DNA of 64,000 bases from Acidocella sp. 20-57-95 (GTDB lineage Bacteria; Pseudomonadota; Alphaproteobacteria; Acetobacterales; Acetobacteraceae). Each line of letters opens with the position of its first letter. Position 1 is the first letter of the stretch. The position numbers and the translations under genes were made by a program. The notes beneath the pieces were generated by a model, which saw nothing but the letters and a program-made list of their open reading frames with translations, was not told the origin of the DNA and did not search any database. Below, in pieces: positions 63,960-64,000 of the stretch. The stretch lies in NCBI GenBank assembly GCA_002255575.1, contig NCAT01000003.1, positions 62,001 through 126,000 of the forward strand, in the 5' to 3' direction.

Positions 63960-64000
63960 ATGATTTATAAGTGTTTTTATAAAAAGTTTGCGGCAGCAAG
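63960..64000 (+). CDS. Possible start of the next gene, cut by the window end
   Basis: An ATG with AGGAG at a good distance opens a frame reading MIYKCFYKKFAAA up to the end of the window. The basic start followed by small residues could begin a signal peptide. Thirteen codons are too few for any family call. Confidence 0.35.
   Translation, partial: MIYKCFYKKFAAA

Overview
The window looks like a chromosomal segment of an alphaproteobacterium, most likely Rhodospirillales/Acetobacteraceae. This rests on moderately high GC, long runs of overlapping same-strand genes, a very large Hint-domain repeat protein and small EF-hand proteins of the kind common in that group, and a pyrB-linked degenerate dihydroorotase. 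It was judged by eye, without any database search. No rRNA, tRNA, CRISPR array or insertion sequence was found.

Layout. 1-16143 is mainly core genome. It holds a DUF2252 protein, a frameshifted acyltransferase, then minus-strand genes rpmG, an S41 protease, rnr, a MAPEG protein, a MOSC protein, topA, dprA, plsY, a degenerate pyrC and pyrB. The dmeR-dmeF metal efflux pair follows on the plus strand, with a self-contained promoter/operator. 16144-16877 is a repeat-bearing intergenic region with a broken zinc-ribbon gene. 16878-26915 is core genome on the minus strand: MBL hydrolase, tatD, metG, holB, tmk, an RlpA-type lipoprotein, an MltB-type transglycosylase, an LpxR-type deacylase, a DsbA-family protein, two small exported proteins and rpsD. 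27058-31248 is a roughly 1400-residue repeat protein with a C-terminal Hint domain.

31413-39412 is a plus-strand, mostly translationally coupled series: pdeM, phrB, an FAD oxidoreductase, DUF1365, a CFA-type methyltransferase, an MFS_2 carrier, a metallophosphoesterase and DUF3833. It resembles photo-oxidative-stress lipid-modification clusters. 39419-44920 holds a polyprenyl synthase, DUF2007, a TrmN6-like methyltransferase, a drug/H+ antiporter and nrdA, which has no nrdB beside it and ends in a clear terminator.

The accessory part begins right after that terminator and is organised around organosulfonates. The right half (54647-63619) reads as a complete route for 2,3-dihydroxypropane-1-sulfonate (DHPS) and sulfolactate. 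HpsU imports DHPS, HpsO and HpsP interconvert its enantiomers, HpsN oxidises (R)-DHPS to (R)-sulfolactate, SlcC and ComC interconvert sulfolactate enantiomers through sulfopyruvate, and SuyAB splits (R)-sulfolactate to pyruvate and sulfite. A GntR/UTRA regulator sits beside it. The divergent suyA and hpsU promoters each carry a copy of the same 15-bp palindromic site.

The left half (45130-54638) is the most unusual part. A LysR regulator is followed by a complex-II-like four-gene set in the order FeS, anchor, anchor, flavoprotein, then a two-subunit class I fumarase/tartrate dehydratase, a TauABC-type ABC importer and a TauE/SafE-type exporter. I propose, as inference only, that it oxidises and hydrates an imported dicarboxylate, perhaps a sulfonated one such as sulfosuccinate, with sulfite leaving through the TauE-like exporter.
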